This document shows positions 46,640 through 58,639 of a stretch of DNA of 64,000 nt, piece after piece. The first letter of the stretch is position 1, and each line of letters starts with the position of its first letter. The stretch spans positions 55,029,111-55,093,110 of the forward strand of contig NC_060247.1 in the NCBI RefSeq assembly GCF_921293095.1, read 5' to 3'. This DNA comes from Ischnura elegans. Lineage: Eukaryota; Arthropoda; Insecta; Odonata; Coenagrionidae. The notes below the pieces were generated by a model. The model was not told where the DNA came from. It saw only the letters and a program-made list of their open reading frames with translations, and did not search any database. A program made the translations under genes and the position numbers.

Positions 46640-48879
46640 TAGAAAGCCCCCAAGCCAAGCATTTACTATTTGGGGACGTGGAAAGAACGGATGCTACAAG
46701 GGGGGTCTGTGCGTGAGAGAAGGAAAATGGGATGAAGCCATTGGCAGGAGAGGTTGGGACGGAGAAGATTCGGAGGGGTCACGGGGCACGGAGGGGAATA
46801 TCACGGAGCCACCACGAGCACAATGAAAGCACACAAATGCGGCAGGCGAGGAAAGCGAGGCTTCGAGATTTTTATGTCCGCCGCTAGAACTTTGTTCGCT
46901 CCGCGCGCATTAAAATTGGATTTCAAAATCGCTTCTCGCGGTGCTACCAGGCATCTATATCCACTTTTCACGAGGAAATATCAGATCGAAATATGTAATT
47001 AGGCCAATAAGTTGAATATACAAACTGCAAATTTAACGCACGCGAGTCAATTGTCAACTAAAAAAGACCTCATCCACCACGGTTAATGGCACAAGTGGCA
47101 CTGAACGAGATACAGGATCCGCCGAATAAAATGCGTGCGAAACGGCAACAGGTATAACGCTTTGCCGCCATGTTTTCGGGCCTAATTATCCACTATTCGC
47201 GAGGAAATACACGGCAGTAATGCATAACTGGGCCAATAAATCGTATACACCACACATTTAACGCATGCGAGACTATTATCAACTAAAACAGATCCACTTC
47301 GGTTAACGGCGGAAGTCACACTGAACGAGATACAGCTGCCTAGTGGCACCGCCGAATAAAATGCGCGCGAAACGCAACCGATATGTAATGCTTAACCGCC
47401 ATGTTCTTGGGCCTCCTTTAATGGAGTCCCCTTGTTTTTATGCTTGCCCGCGTACGCGCCACGGTTGCAGATGAGGTCGGAAGAGGAAGGCTCTCGTCCT
47501 GACGGGCGGTGGACTAGCGATGAACCAAGTGGACCCCAGCGGCCAGCCGCCGGGCATAAGGATGTGATTCTCACTGCGGCAAGGGGGAGGGGAGCTTGCC
47601 GAGGGTCAGGTGGCTCTGAGAGTATCGTGGGAGCTTCGTGAAGGCGGGACCGTGGCCTCTTGGGGTGCCACCGCGATGCTGCGCGCGACGTGTTTAATTA
47701 GGCTCGATAAGGAGAGATAAAGTGTCAGTAGTGGGGGTAATTGCGTGGGGGCAGAATGGGAAAAGGGACTCTCCTCGGGGTGGGACGAAAGAGGAAAAAG
47801 GTGGGAGAGATAGCGAGCAAAGACTCGGGGTCGGGAAGAATCGAAAAAGTGCAGACGCGATAAGGGAGGACGGAGATGACTAGGTTCCCACCCAGGAGAT
47901 CGCCGGGAGATGCCGAGGATGTCAATCGGCGGAGAAGATAGGGAAGGACCAGGGATTCAGGACAAGACCTTGCGTCAGTGACGGAAAAACACCTCACTTG
48001 CGTTGTACATAAGGAAAAGCCACACCGATATACTGCTTGAGACTTCTAACCGAGCCAAAAAGACACAATTTAAAGTGGATATTTCGTGAGAGCAGTGGGA
48101 TAAGTGAAAAAAAAATCCAAGACCATACGGAAAACTGTGGCCTCTTCATTTCAGGACAAAAATTACTCACAAGGTACCAGGGAAAATTTTAGAAACGTGA
48201 AATAGGCGAGGGAATACCTGATAAATTGAGGAAGACAAATATATATACATGGTCCAAAGTCAACGGTGGAATTCATTGGGAGACTATTATTGTCTTATAA
48301 CTCTTGGACAAGGCAATCACGACGGTGACCACCAAGAGAAATTAATCTGCGGTAGAGAAAAATTAAGTTTTCTTGGAAAGCATAGACATTCTTATGTGAG
48401 AAGTCAGGATAAATTATTAGAAGCACCACTTGGATGCGCTATCTTTTGAAGAAGACGTCATATATAAGATCGATTGCGACACAGCCGTGAACATTAGATC
48501 CAGAAGTGCGGAGGAGCACTGAAGGGGTGGATTGTGGTAAATGGCCTGTGCGGTCATCTCGTACGTCGAGGGAGCGGAAAACAGTGCTCAGGAGGACTTG
48601 GTGGTCGATTGGAAGCCACGTCCCGGAGCGTTGTAATCTACTTCGAAGCGAGCGTCCTCGGCGCCCTTCTTGACGTTTTTTCGCTTCGCCGACCAACGCC
48701 GCACCACTTCGTCGCGATGAGATGAGACGCGAGGACGCAATCGGATCGGACCCGCGTGCGGGACGAGGATTCTGCCGCTCCCCGCATCCAGGAGCCCGAG
48801 AGGGGACGGCCGCACCAACCAAATAAAAGAGGCCCGCCTTCGAACGTCGACCGGGACTGAGAATTCTCCACCGGAGAAG
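46640..48879 (+). promoter_or_regulatory. CpG-richer region, candidate promoter and first non-coding exon
   Basis: The stretch is clearly richer in G, C and CpG than its AT-rich surroundings. At 48821-48829 AAATAAAAG resembles a TATA box. About 50 bases later, CCGGAGAAG is followed by GTGAGT at 48880, a strong splice donor. I infer transcription to the right from about 48850 with a short untranslated first exon. No coding exon was recognised downstream in the window. Confidence 0.45.
46962..47410 (+). repeat. Two tandem units of 227 bp in CpG-richer DNA
   Basis: Unit starts at 46962 and 47189 (TCCACT.TTC.CGAGGAAATA). Both contain AACGAGATACAG and CGCCGAATAAAATGCG, and end with an (G/A)CCGCCATGTT word, which is the consensus bound by YY1/Pho-type zinc-finger proteins in animals. 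Confidence 0.7.
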
Positions 48880-50980
48880 GTGAGTTAATACGACCGATGC
48901 AACTGTTTTCCATTTAAATTCCTCAACACGGACAAAAGCAAGGATAATAGCGTCTGAACTTCATCGGTCCTGGCGTACTGTATACAACTTTTACTTATAT
49001 TTTCGTATTATTGGCAATGAATAATTTAATGTGTTGTCATCGAAACCTCACCATGATTTCTTTAAAACAACAAATTTATATTTTGTATCGCTGATATGAT
49101 ATATTTTGTCAGAATGATATTTTATTTCAGAGCAGAGTAAGATGTATGTTTCCGTTTCTTTGCTCTTTTAGGTTATACTAGAGTATCATAAACATTCGTT
49201 CATTCATTTATGCAACGAAGCTTGACTTTTTTACTGCTTGGCTAAGTGGTATGTCTTTATTGCAACTTGTTCAGTGCTTCCTGACAGATGAAAGCTTCAT
49301 ACAGAAGCACATAAATCGTTTATGTTGTTTTTTAACATCTAATTGACGAGAAAACATGAAATTCAGACAAAAAATAGCGGCATGTGCTCCGGGACTGAGG
49401 AGTTTAATCACGCCAATTATAAGGGGTTACGAGGAAAACTTTTATAAGCCACTGCTCTCTACAATACTATTTCCATGCAACACGAAATAGGCCGAAAAGC
49501 AGAAGTACAAAACACAAGATTTATGAAGATTGAAAGGTACACAACACGACTCGGACGCTACAGGGAAAAGCTCAATTCAAAAAAGGAGCATATTATTCAT
49601 ATGGCACTCTGCGAGAACCACAAGTTGAGCCAGATTATCCATCCCATCATGGTCCTTCGTATTAAAAGTTTTACTCTAAGAACTGTACCATAACGATGAA
49701 TGTAAAATTATAATTCATATGAGCATTTTAATCAATGCATCTAATGTTTGAAAATACGGCAGTTGTATGTCTCGATTCTATTTCTAAAGCTTTGTGTAAG
49801 CCATGGGAGAACTGCTTTACTATGAATAATTTGAAGGCAAGAGATACACTTCGCTTGGGTCAAGCGAGCTGAATTATCAAATGATGAGCACGTATGTGGC
49901 TGACAGTTCAATTCCCACGTAGAAAATTTGACTCTTTTCTATGAATTGGACATTGAGACACCGACCCTTTGCCGCCTTCAGCCAAGAATAAGCTTATATC
50001 CACTCTCTTCATTTCCTAAAGCCCTATCAGATATTTAGTCATTTATCCACTCGGAGAAAAACAAAAATTCGAGTTTAGTTGAAAATGAATTGAGAGAGAC
50101 ATATTATGAACGAATGACCCATAAATAAATGGAATCTTTTCGTGTTTAAAAATACGAAACAATGATTAAGAGTATTTTATCTATGAGTAGTCTTGAGTAT
50201 TTACTCTCAGAAATATCATAGAACCTCACAGAAGTCAGCCTCAAAAACCTCACAAATTTCCAAAAAAAGCAATAGGAATAGTTGGTTGTCAATATTTTGC
50301 AAATAAACAAAGATAAATTTGAAATGTTTTTCATAGATCTCTTTCATTTTTGTCGAACAGTGCAGCTATTTCTATCAACGAAGAGCAGTTCGATTTTTCA
50401 ATATTTGATAAAGGTAGAGGTGTAGCAGAAACTATGTTGAAAAGAGGTCATTACTATATGTTGAACTTCTGTTTCTAGCTGCCGAAGAAAATCGTAATTG
50501 CAATTTGACAAATCGAAGTGTGCTATTTAGCGACTTGAAATTTATAATCTGCCGGTGGTAACAATGCATTGAATCATTTAATAAACTCAAACCATTAACA
50601 CTTTGAAGTGTAAAAAACCCCAATTTTGTGCGGACCATTTTACGAGCGCACCAACCTGAGGCGACAAGAGTAAGCATAAAGGAAAAATTGAAGATGAAGC
50701 TCTAAAAACTTTTTAAAGTACTATAACACAATTATTTTAATACACACCTTTATTTCTAACTTTTTGACGCTTGTTTTTGGATATTGTACCATCAGCAACG
50801 ATCGTTAGCCGATAGAAAATATTTTACTCTGAGGAATGGTGGAAAAATATAAGGAGGGGATATTATGGAATACCTTACCTTCTAAACCTCCTTTATATAT
50901 ATATATCTGGTGAATTCACGATCTTCTAAAACCTGAGACCTAAGTTCAAAAACCTACGTCTCAAACGACGGTCCTATACC
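48880..50980. other. No gene seen; probable first intron of the 48.85-kb transcript
   Basis: AT-rich with a short TATATA microsatellite near 50898-50912. A SINE-like B-box (GTTCAATTCCC) lies near 49905. Confidence 0.35.
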
Positions 50981-50983
50981 TAG

Positions 50984-51903
50984 TAGTGGCGCAGCGAGGG
51001 GGGGTTTTGGGGGTTAAACCCCCCCCCCCCCAGAGCTCAGAGAAATGCTTAAGTTTAATCCATTTTACTTAATTTGATTGATACAGTAGATTCCGGTCAA
51101 TTGGGACATATCGGGACTTGTGCACTTTGCCCCAATTAAGCGGCTGCCCCAATTAGGCGAACGCTCTTGTATATGGGCATAAAAACTTTGAAATGGTAGA
51201 AAGAAGACTAAAGAATGTTTATAATGGAACATAAGTTTATTAAACTATTAATTTGATTAATAAATCAGCGAGTTTACTTGATTTATTATCATTTTTAAGA
51301 ATTATAACAATTTAGTAAAAAATATTGTCACAGCCTCGGGCGACACTGAATGTGTCTTTTACTAAGTCCTATTAAAGAAAAGTTCTATCCTCCTGCGTAT
51401 AGTATAACAACAAGAACTTTAAAAGTAGGGCAAGAATAGGAACATTTGTGGAAAATAAGAGTAAATCGAAGGATGAAAATATAAAAAAATAGTATTCTGA
51501 AAACAAAAAAAATTAATTTCGTCGCGATTATAGAGTCTATGTCGCCGACTCATGGCCCAATAAAGCGGCATGCTGACCCAATTAAGCGGAGAATACTCTG
51601 GGATATTCCTCTATTATTTCTGTTCTTCAAGATCTGCCCCAATTAAGCGGTTGCCCCAAGTAACCGGTGGACCCATTAAACGGAATCTACTGTATTACTA
51701 AGAGAATAGTGTAAGTATTAATAAAATATCCCTCAGAAAGCCGTAAAACTCACCATTTTGAACCATTTATCTTAAAATTCCGCAATTTATTAATATCGCA
51801 CCTACCGCTTATCTTGGTGGGTATTCCACACCCCCAAACACCCCGGTATCAGTTACACCTAAACCCCCTAACCCCCCAGCCTTAATTCCTAGCTGCGCCC
51901 CTG
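50984..51903 (-). mobile_element. hAT-type element with pogo-like element inside
   Basis: Minus-strand orientation of the 20564 family. The left end is TAGTGGCGCAGCGAGG and the right end AGCTGCGCCCCTG. An exact 8-bp duplication ATACCTAG lies at 50976-50983 and 51904-51911. The body is split by 51084-51692. Confidence 0.88.
51084..51692. mobile_element. pogo/Tigger-like miniature element nested in hAT
   Basis: A 609-bp element with inverted ends CAGTAGATTCCG and TA duplication at 51082-51083 and 51693-51694. Repeated CCCAATTAAGCGG words near both ends resemble Tigger/pogo termini. No transposase ORF. It inserted after the host hAT element. Confidence 0.8.
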
Positions 51904-52842
51904 ATACCTAGAACCATGCATTCAATAATTTAATCTTAAGCCTGGTTTCCATGGGTGAGGGTGCGGCTCATCTAGGCTAAGCCACAGACTGGTGCATTTC
52001 AAACACAAAAAGCACGGGGTCAATTCCATTCATGAACCACCTCGTACTGAAGAGATTTACATTCGGGGACGTTAACAGACTTCGCCGATATTAGGACCCG
52101 GAACCATGAAAACACCTGATCAAATCTCCAACTCCCAGGGCAACACGCTTTCCCATCCAAATCCATTAGATAAATAGAAGGGCACGCTTCGTTCAAAAAT
52201 AATTCCGACTTGTAGTCATTTCTAATTGTGCAATGGCGAAAAATAATGCTCATTTTTGATTTTTTGGCGAAATTACATGGATTCATAAAAGAAAGGTTGA
52301 AATAAAATTGCTTCTGAGTCAATAATCGAATACATTTGTCAAAGCCTTTTTATTAAGAGCCTAAGTCCGCAAATTCGGCCGCAAGGGCAAGTAGCTAACC
52401 TCAAATCAGTTCTAGTTTAGAGCTATAGGAGGTTCTATGAAATGGCAGTGAAACAACGTAAATATATCACATAAGGAGATCATCTCCTTTTTAGGTTAAC
52501 GTAAAGCTTTAAAACTGGAGAATTTACTGCTAATGATTGTAAGAATATTTCAATGAGGTTCATGGCAGAGGTTGAAGAATAAAGTTCGCGGCGAGCAGTG
52601 CCGCAAGTCGTTGAGAAAGTCAGAGCTCACGATAAAATTCGAGCAATAAATTATTTTTTCCTTCCTGATAGTTCATCTCAAAGTTTTTCCAATTTTTGCA
52701 AAGTCATAAAATTTATTATTGGCATGCCCACTGAAATGATAAAAAAATTTAAGATTTTAGAAAGGTCCTAATAATGTGTATCTTTTTCACCAATGTAGTG
52801 TTTATGATCTTGGAGTATAGGTCATGATAAATAAAATACACA

Positions 52843-52885
52843 TTTCGCCAACGTTTCGGAGATTTATTCTCCTTCCTCAGGGCTC
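52843..52885 (-). ncRNA. Hammerhead-ribozyme-like motif, mirror copy (-)
   Basis: Exact reverse complement of the 52953-52995 motif, in the left arm of the palindrome. Confidence 0.6.
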
Positions 52886-52952
52886 TGTGATTGAAAAGTT
52901 TCGTTACTAAGTTACGTTTTCGTTAGCCTAGTAACGAAACTTTTCAATCACA

Positions 52953-52995
52953 GAGCCCTGAGGAAGGAGAATAAATCTCCGAAACGTTGGCGAAA
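52953..52995 (+). ncRNA. Hammerhead-ribozyme-like motif, best copy (+)
   Basis: Stem I GCC/GGC next to the core, CTGAGGA (52958-52964), one extra A, stem II GGAGA/TCTCC (52966-52970 with 52976-52980, loop ATAAA), GAAA (52981-52984), self-complementary ACGT, T as the expected cleavage base, then GGC. All required parts are present except that the bulged base before stem II is non-canonical. Confidence 0.6.
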
Positions 52996-53696
52996 TGTGT
53001 ATTTTATTTATCATGACCTATACTCCAAGATCATAAACACTACATTGTTGTAATAATAAGGAAGGTCAGGAGAAGAAACTTTATTCATCTTTTTCACCAA
53101 GAAATTATACAAAATAATTTAGTTCCTGGTTCATATTGAAGAATAAGAGGTCAAAATTGTTATCATCTGTAGTAGTGGGTTAAGTATTGTCGGAATCTCC
53201 CAATCATACGATGAACTGTCGACGCTCTCTGAATTGGATGTTAATTGAATCAAAGTGAGAAAATGATGTTAGTCTGTGTATCTCAGCCGAAAAAAACTCT
53301 ATTAGAGAACTGTTATATCACATGATTTTATGCAGAGAAATTCAATTTAAATGCAAAAAGCTTGAGATATGAATGGAATCTTTCATATATCCCTCATTAA
53401 TTACAAAACGACGCCAATGAAACAATGATGATTCAAATATAACGCTCACAAATTAATGTGAATTCTGTGAGAAATCCATAAAGGTTCTCTAAGAATAAAT
53501 TTCATTCATGCCAAAGTTAATGTATCACTCACTCAGATTTTCAATCAGTAGCTTTATTGTGTTTGATGAGGATAGATGTAGAGCCCAGACTAAGCCGCAG
53601 GTGCCACAGAGATAATATTAACAGCTAAATATTTCAAAATTCAGTTCCTTGGTAGTTACCCTGTTGCACTTACCCACAAAATGTGCTGACTGCACA

Positions 53697-53735
53697 ACAC
53701 GTTTAAACTCGTAGACCCATCTTCAGGTCTTGCAC
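53697..53735 (-). ncRNA. Decayed hammerhead-like motif
   Basis: Minus strand: CCTGAAGA core (complement of 53720-53726), a weakly pairing stem, then TAAACGTG where the family has GAAACGT. The G12 position is lost. It probably represents an old copy. Confidence 0.3.
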
Positions 53736-54047
53736 CTGATGTGACCAAGCAACAGATTTTCTAATTTTCCCGAAATAAAGCCGGAATCCGTCGGTAATAT
53801 TTATTTTTTACCCGTAAAACGTACTCCCTTCTATAGAAAAAGTGCGAAAATTTTATAGGTATGGGATAGGGTACAAGCTCGGCATCAACCTTTGTACTAT
53901 TAGATACTCACAAGGAGAACTTGACTGGGCCATAAACTTCTCGAGATGATAGGTAGATGATAACTGTTATGGTGGGTCTTAGGAGAATATTAGTCCATTG
54001 TTCCTGGAAAACACACGTCTACCTCGGTAAAATTCATTTTGACTCCA

Positions 54048-54105
54048 TGTTGCGACATTTGTGATGCTGGGAAATTGGTCTGTCGACACATCTTCAGTCA
54101 ATGCC
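54048..54105 (-). ncRNA. Decayed hammerhead-like motif
   Basis: Minus strand: CTGAAGA (complement of 54091-54097), then TGTG ... CACA that could be a stem II around a long loop, then AAATGTCGCAAC where the family has GAAACGTC. Weak. It is listed because it lies 350 bp from, and in the same orientation as, the 53.7-kb motif. Confidence 0.22.
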
Positions 54106-54779
54106 GTTTTGCATTGGTTGTTTAAAACGGAAGTCGTTTATAATTGAAGTGAAACTTTTTCTTCTTTGATACATTCTGAAGTGCTGCCATTAATTCAAAT
54201 TCCATTACAGGCAACATGTTGCCAAAATTGCAGGCATATATGACAAGAGAAGTTTTGATACCATGCACAGAATGGAGGAGAAAAGGTTAAGAAATAGAGT
54301 TAATGAGTTATAACAAAATGATTTTTTTATTAGTAGCATGCTATTTTTTTAATCTTAAGCAACTTCTAAAAATTGCCTTTTTGATTTTCTCCCTGTTTAC
54401 GCAATATAATAAGAGTGGGGATTCAACAGCAATCTTTACTTCCGCACGGTGGTATCAAAGTAAAATTTACCGAAGCCGTAGCCTTTATCCCTCCTTAATG
54501 TGGAACTGAAAGATTTGCAATAAATCTTACTTTACTATTTCCATTCAATTTTAGAGGCATTAATTTCCCAAGTTTATGGCGCTAAGTCAAATGGAAATTG
54601 CACACTTCGACTTCAATCACTTCTCAACAGGTACACAGTGCTAGGTAAAGGCTCGGAGATAATGTGCTTTGGCAATAACAAGGTCAGAGTAACGTTTAGA
54701 TTCGGAAAGACGAAACGTTTCACCGGAAAAAATCAACTGCCGTCTAAGCGCGTTGAATCAACTTCGGGCTTTCGACTTC

Positions 54780-54860
54780 ATCGTACAACCATGTAATGAA
54801 GGTCAACCCGGAGTGCCATAAAGAGAATTATCTCGAGTTGTTAGTTGCCTCGATCTTCCC
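54780..54860 (+). repeat. Dispersed repeat fragment, copy 1
   Basis: GGAGTGCCATAAAGAG.ATTA and the following GAGTTGTT match 56520-56590 in order. Confidence 0.4.
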
Positions 54861-55637
54861 GAGGACAGGCGAAGGCAATTCAAACGGTGCTTACACGTAC
54901 ATATAATGATGATTAGCATAGATAAGTTAGGCCTCTACGTTGGAAGAAGAAGGGTTGGCATCTGTTTGAGCAAACAGATTTCATCTCACTCACTTGGCTC
55001 ACGATAAAATATGATATTGCGTCCCATAGCGTCCATCAATTTTAATATTAAAATAACCAATGAATTCTACTTCAATGGTTATTTGGACACTCAAAAAGAC
55101 AAAGGGATTTATATTTACCCTAAAATATGATTTTAAATTATATAACGATTGAAAACAAACCAATGTGGTATCAATTCTATGCCTTAGAATCCTACAAAAT
55201 CGATTTGTTTTTGACCAATTTTGAAAAATAAATGTTTCTTGCTTCACCGCCAATAATTATTTTCTTCTGTTGTCTTTTTAAGGATTAGTGCTTATCAAGC
55301 GTTAAGTAGTAGAATTTCAACGCAATGAATTGCAATCCCAATTACGAAATTAATTTTCCCTTGTATAAATATATTTATTTGTGTTACTATTACTTTTGCG
55401 ATGGACTACATCCTCATTTCAATCAGTAATGATTACTACTATTATTTCATAGTTAATAAAGGCTCACTGCATTTCCTGCCAAATTGATTGTGAGATCAGA
55501 ATTCTGATATCATTAATTTTTCTCTCTGCTACCAACTATGCCATGATGTCTGTGAATACTAAGATACTTAGCATACACATGTTTTATCAAAATTACAAAT
55601 AAATTTGTATCTCGAGCCTATTAGAGTCATTAACGCT

Positions 55638-55702
55638 AAAAAAAAAAAAGGATAAAAAAGAAAAGAAAAAGGTAAAAAAAAGACATGAAAAAGGATAAAA
55701 AT
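55638..55702 (+). repeat. A/G-rich low-complexity tract
   Basis: Runs of A separated by single G or GG with repeated GGATAAAA. Not coding. Confidence 0.8.
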
Positions 55703-56514
55703 CAAATAGAAGATTTTTGAAACTGCATGGAGTTTAAAAACAGCAAACTACCAATCAACCATATATTGATTTTGTTTTAGCTCATACGGCTTACCTTCAG
55801 TCCCATCATGGTGCTAAATTCTTTATTATTTAATACATGATATTTCGAGAGCTCTAGGGCGATATTGTTGCTTGAATGTGTGTGAGTGACGTATTTGCAA
55901 AGGTATGGGCTTGGTAAAATGGTGATTAAAATTTATTTCAAAATTCAGGTAAGCGTTTTAGATATAGATTTCCCCGAAATATTTATTTAGAGGAAATAAA
56001 TTATCCAATGGCAACTTATTTATGATATTGAAGTCGTTACAAGCCCAATGTTTCGGTAAAAGAGAAGCAATGTACATTCTAGGGTAGGTTGATCTTTTGT
56101 TGTACCTATTATATTTACTTGTAAATGGTGAGTATAAGTTATCCCAAATTTTCGATGGTGAATATGCCCAGTATCTACGGAAGGCGGTGGCTAAAGAATA
56201 TAATATTTTTTTAAATTACTCATTATTCAGATATTTTGTAGAAGTCAAGTATTTTTTTTTTGCGAATTTCATCCTTTGGTGTATTAGTGAGAACTTTGCT
56301 CGTGGGCTCTTATGAGATAATAATATAAACGACAAACATTTTCATGCTTAGACATGTGAAGTGAATTAATGAAATACATGTCCCCGGTGAGCCATTTGAA
56401 ATTAGGATAAAAAGTGAAATACAACTTCAGCGGTATCAGAGAGGTCATCTGCAGTAGTAAAATTAAGGTGAAGGAATTATCGTGAGTAATTGACCTATTT
56501 CGGCTTCATCGCGC

Positions 56515-56595
56515 ATCAAGTTAATTTAGGTTATCCTGGAGTGCCATGAAGAGTATTAACTAGAGTTGTTCTTTGGGCAGGCGACAGGTACTTAT
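56515..56595 (+). repeat. Dispersed repeat fragment, copy 2
   Basis: Direct diverged copy of 54780-54860 (GGAGTGCCATGAAGAG, then GAGTTGTT). Confidence 0.4.
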
Positions 56596-57583
56596 ATAGT
56601 AATAGTACAATGAATATCGAAAGATTTCCGGATTTCAGTGGAACAATTAATTGTTGGAACCACCCTGGTAGTAATATCTGTCATTGTCTTACATGTTATA
56701 TTGCATATAGGCCGCAAAAGGTGCTTTTAAATTATTTTATTTAGTGATAAAATATTTGACAACTTCCGATCACTAAACCTCATCGAATGAGACTTAAAAA
56801 CATTTTACCTGATATAGCCTATAGCGAAGTAAGTGACATTTTTATAGCATACCCCTGCCCCCCAATATTATCAATTTTGAATGAATCAACCATCAGAATA
56901 TTTTTTGAGAAATTAAATTTTACGTGAATAAAGATTTTGGACGTCACATTAGTAATTTGAACGCAAAAATTTTAATGGGTAAATGGTAATTCAAGCCAAG
57001 CAAGAAAATTCGCCCAAGAAACCAGCATCAGCAGGATTGATTAAGCGAAATAAGCGACGGTTTCCCGCAGACTAGGCGTCGAACTTTCAATGGCATACTA
57101 ACTCATCATAATTGGTTTGATTGATGAGGAGGGTATAGGCTTACCCCTACGAGAGATAGATAGTAAGGGAGTTTGACTTAACTGCCATAAGAGAATGGCT
57201 GTGCTCCCAAGAATCTCATGCGATTTTCTGCAAAATTCACCCTCGAGATAAATCAATCGCAAGGTGAAGATTCCAGCTGCCATAGGCTGAATTTAAAAAC
57301 TGAAAGTCTCCAATTTTTAGAACAGTCGGTTTAAAACTTGGTTGCCCCTGCGCCGACATCGTTTTTGGACATGGGCGAGTCTATTTCGAAGAATTCCCAC
57401 AAGGTTGTAGGCTGAAATAGCCATTTTTTCACTCGGGATTTTACTCCTTCCAATCAATGTCTATGCTTGGTTAAGTCCGGAGCCCTTCACCTTTCCTCCA
57501 AAGTTCGCACATTACAGCCAATCTCCTCTTCAGTCACTGGTGTTCTGCTCATTTGGGGGCCACCAATTTTTGACTTGACTGTA

Positions 57584-57932
57584 CAGTAGGCCGGCCCTTA
57601 TTTTTCAGAATTGCGAAAAGTTATGTTTCCCTAGTCTCAAAATGATCCAAATGAGGTTTGTATTCACGTGTCAAAATTTGGTTACTTTAAAATAACGGCA
57701 ACCCGTGCCCCAAGGGCCCTGAGTAGTGAGGACCCTCAATTGAGTTTTTTGGGGCCGAAAAAGTGCTACCCCTATGTAAAACGTAAAAGTAAATCCCTTT
57801 CGGTCCGATTTTCTGTTTGTTTTAACCTTTCTCTAAGCAATTAGGAGATATTGCCCGTCGTAATGCAATCCACCCCCAAGACTAGGAAAACATAACTTTT
57901 CGCAATTCTGAAAAATAAGGGCCGGCCTACTG
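57584..57932. mobile_element. Tc1/mariner-type miniature element with about 60-bp terminal repeats
   Basis: A 349-bp element with ends CAGTAGGCCGGCCCTTATTT and TA duplication at 57582-57583 and 57933-57934. The two ends are almost perfect inverted repeats for about 60 bp. No ORF. The high arm identity suggests a fairly recent insertion. Confidence 0.85.
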
Positions 57933-58045
57933 TACAGCCCTCTCTTCCCGCTCGGCACCTATAAACCTGTGGGGAACAATGAATGGAAAGTCTCCCAGGA
58001 ATACTTTTTCTTATTTTGAATATCTGTAGCGTGAAAATGAATCCG

Positions 58046-58630
58046 ACAGTACGAAATACACCTGAATTAAAAATAGTTCATAAAAAAACACAAAAGTTAA
58101 TTCACATCTCGGAAGAATGAATCTACTTCGATCGGATGGATAAAAATAAATGATATTGATACTTTACAGCCGTATGATGACCTAATCGATATAGTTATCA
58201 TTGGAAAGGACAATAGAAGCCTCAAATTTTGGAAACAGTCGGGTCAAATACTGCCTCCCATGTTCAGCAACTAATCATTTTTATTCTTACTAAATTATGA
58301 CACAAAGCTTTCACGTGTTTACTTAAAAAAAGTGTTACAGTACGAAATGCACCCGAATATGAAAAAGTTAATGAATCAACACAAAATTTCATACATAGCT
58401 CGAAATTATAAATATACTACGAAAGGATGAATAGAAATAAAAAACATTGATCCCATTTAACCCTTAAGATGGCCTCATCGATATGGTTATTGTTGAAAAG
58501 GACAATATAACCCTCACTTGTTTTTTAAATATACAGGTCAAATACTACGCACCTCCCTAGGTCATCAATTAATCATACTCATCCTTGCTAAATTCGGAAA
58601 AGGGTTTGTCGCGTTTACTTAAAAAATGCT
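58046..58630 (+). repeat. Two diverged tandem units of about 290 bp
   Basis: CAGTACGAAAT.CACC.GAAT begins both units (58046 and 58336). Later words GGTCAAATACT and TTACTTAAAAAA recur at matching offsets. Confidence 0.6.
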
Positions 58631-58639
58631 TTTACTTCG

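Larger units (their letters stand above)
52791..53047. mobile_element. Perfect palindrome with two hammerhead-like motifs (Penelope-like ends)
   Basis: Arms 52791-52909 and 52929-53047 are exact inverted copies of 119 bp around a 19-base centre. Each arm holds one ribozyme-like motif, on opposite strands, and the word CTTGGAGTATAGGTCATGAT that also occurs near 33970. Perfect arms imply a recent event or gene conversion. No coding capacity. Confidence 0.85.

Noticed and set aside
54710..54732. GAAACGTTT resembling the ribozyme 3' core
   Set aside because: No CTGANGA with a pairing stem upstream on the same strand.
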